DNA of 64,000 nt from Epiperipatus broadwayi (lineage: Eukaryota > Onychophora > Udeonychophora > Euonychophora > Peripatidae): the NCBI GenBank assembly GCA_028023455.1, contig JAQFVV010000013.1, forward strand, positions 9,456,411 through 9,520,410. Reading direction: 5' to 3'. The translations under genes were made by a program, and so were the position numbers. Positions 62,813 through 64,000 of this stretch are shown one piece after another. Under the pieces are notes generated by a model. It was given only the letters and a program-made list of their open reading frames with translations. It was not told the DNA's origin and ran no database searches. The stretch's first letter is position 1; each line of letters starts with the position of its first letter.

Positions 62813-63263
62813 AAATTTTAATAATAAAATTTTCATCAATTAAAATATAATACTGAGATCAAACTGCAATAACAAAATTAGAGTAAAATTTAATTATCTG
62901 ATATTTTTTTAGTTTAAAAAAATTAAATTATTATAAAGTGATAAATATTCAGAAAATATATAATAAATGCTATAACGCAATATAAAATGTCTTCTCCTTG
63001 AATAAAGTCAGATGTTTTTATTAATAGAAAACCATGTACTTAAAAAAAAGTCTTTGTCAGCTAACTTAAACATTTTCTCTTCTAAAAATTTACTATGTCA
63101 CTGTAAAAGATCTTAAATTTAAGAAATAAAAAGCAAAAATGTATGACAGAAATTTTCAGAAGCAAATACACAATAAAAGATAAAAAGTTCAAATCCTCAT
63201 TATTCCCTTCCAATATCAGTCTGTTTCTTTAGTTTCAATACATGGTTCTTTTATCATAGATAT
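62813..63263. other. Dynein intron, no recognised feature
   Basis: AT-rich; I searched the minus strand for the preceding dynein segment without success. Confidence 0.4.
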
Positions 63264-64000
63264 TGTAATGGTCAGAAAACGTGTGACTCATAAACATAGT
63301 GCAGAATTCGACCACCATACAGAACAGCAGCACCATCGAGAAGCGAAGCCACCCATGGTACTGAGTTCGAACATAGTTTATCGGTTCCACAATACAATCC
63401 ATGAAACAACGCATCTGATGTGACATTAGTAAATATTTCCTTAGGCACGGTGGTCAGGGATATGCAAGAGACTCATGATTTTATTCTCGAGTTAGCCAAT
63501 AATCAAACTAATATTAATTAAACATTCATATTTACATAATCGAGGAAATAGTATATAGAATGGGTATCGAATGAATGAAACGTAACTGCAGACGTATAGT
63601 TTAAAATTATTTATTAATACATCATTATTTTATATTGAGGATTTCAGTAGCGGTATTTCCGATACTGTAATGTTTACAAAAGGAATACATTTATTTGAAG
63701 GCGTAATCTAGCTACCTAAAATTCTCGAATAAGTATTTCTAATGCATGCCTTGGGGAATTTATACCTTTGCAATGCAAGAGTCTAAAGTAAGATTTAAGA
63801 GTAGCGGCGGACATATATTTATTTAATTAAAATATTTATCTTATGACTAAGGGCAAACATTTATTTGAGAGTGAATTATGAAGATAATGCAGAGGCGGAG
63901 TGATATATAGAATAATAAAACTAAGTAAAGGAACACGTGGTACGCTTTAGAAAGGTGATATGGAATGGCAGTATATTGAAACTGCAATGCCGTGAATGAG
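63264..64000. repeat. Probable LTR start, truncated by the window edge
   Basis: At 63264 the composition becomes GC-richer, beginning TGTAATGGTCAG, close to the TGTAATGGACC words at 3289, 3432 and 4146. ACTGAGTTCGAAC nearby resembles words in the other LTRs of the window. No coding sequence. The assignment as an LTR is inference. Confidence 0.4.

Noticed and set aside
63235-63426. Open frame of 63 codons just upstream of the first dynein exon
   Set aside because: It does not match the dynein segment expected there and lies in the probable LTR.
1-64000. CRISPR arrays, bacterial operons, origins or phage attachment sites
   Set aside because: Nothing of the kind; introns, LINEs and microsatellites show nuclear animal DNA.

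Overview
The window is AT-rich (visibly around 70-75% A+T), full of TA, AAT and AAC microsatellites, and built almost entirely of large introns or spacers packed with retroelements. One host gene is clear: a dynein heavy chain on the minus strand, with three consecutive linker-region exons at 62550-62810, 40825-40907 and 28321-28501. Their splice phases match, and they are separated by introns of about 21.6 and 12.3 kb. This means an animal (or another ciliated eukaryote with very large introns). Together with Penelope-like, Ty3, RTE-like and hAT remnants it suggests an invertebrate metazoan. I cannot name the species. AAA and AAG encode Lys at conserved dynein positions, so the standard code fits.

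Layout. 1-3.2 kb: a Ty3-type gag/protease fragment running off the left edge and a 1.35 kb LTR-like repeat that contains an Illumina adapter remnant. 6.9-7.9 kb: a Penelope-like reverse transcriptase fragment. 8.9-16.7 kb: a nearly complete but decayed Ty3/gypsy element on the minus strand (LTRs 1.8 kb, gag-PR-RT-RH-IN). 18.7-28.2 kb: an RTE-like LINE split by a 7.6 kb LTR element whose LTRs (2.6 kb) are longer than its gag-only interior. 28.3-62.8 kb: the dynein gene, whose introns hold a hAT transposase relic, foldback repeats, two hammerhead-ribozyme-bearing retroposons (37.6-38.95 and 40.3-40.6 kb), a Jockey/CR1-like LINE fragment, a retroposed tRNA-Gly, and two more LINEs at 48.9-55.3 kb. 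60.2-61.5 kb: a second copy of the 1.35 kb LTR-like repeat. The last 0.7 kb looks like the start of another LTR.

The most interesting observation is the hammerhead family. Direct tandem repeats of about 400 bp plus an inverted partial copy are bounded by a 14-bp target-site duplication. Each repeat unit carries a 59-nt type I hammerhead fold (CUGAUGA, stem II, GAAA, minimal stem III, GUC, two-part stem I). A diverged single copy 1.4 kb away has its own 12-bp target duplication and a perfect 47-bp inverted repeat. This is the architecture of animal retrozymes or non-autonomous Penelope-like elements. All coding sequence except the dynein exons is mobile-element derived and mostly frameshifted.
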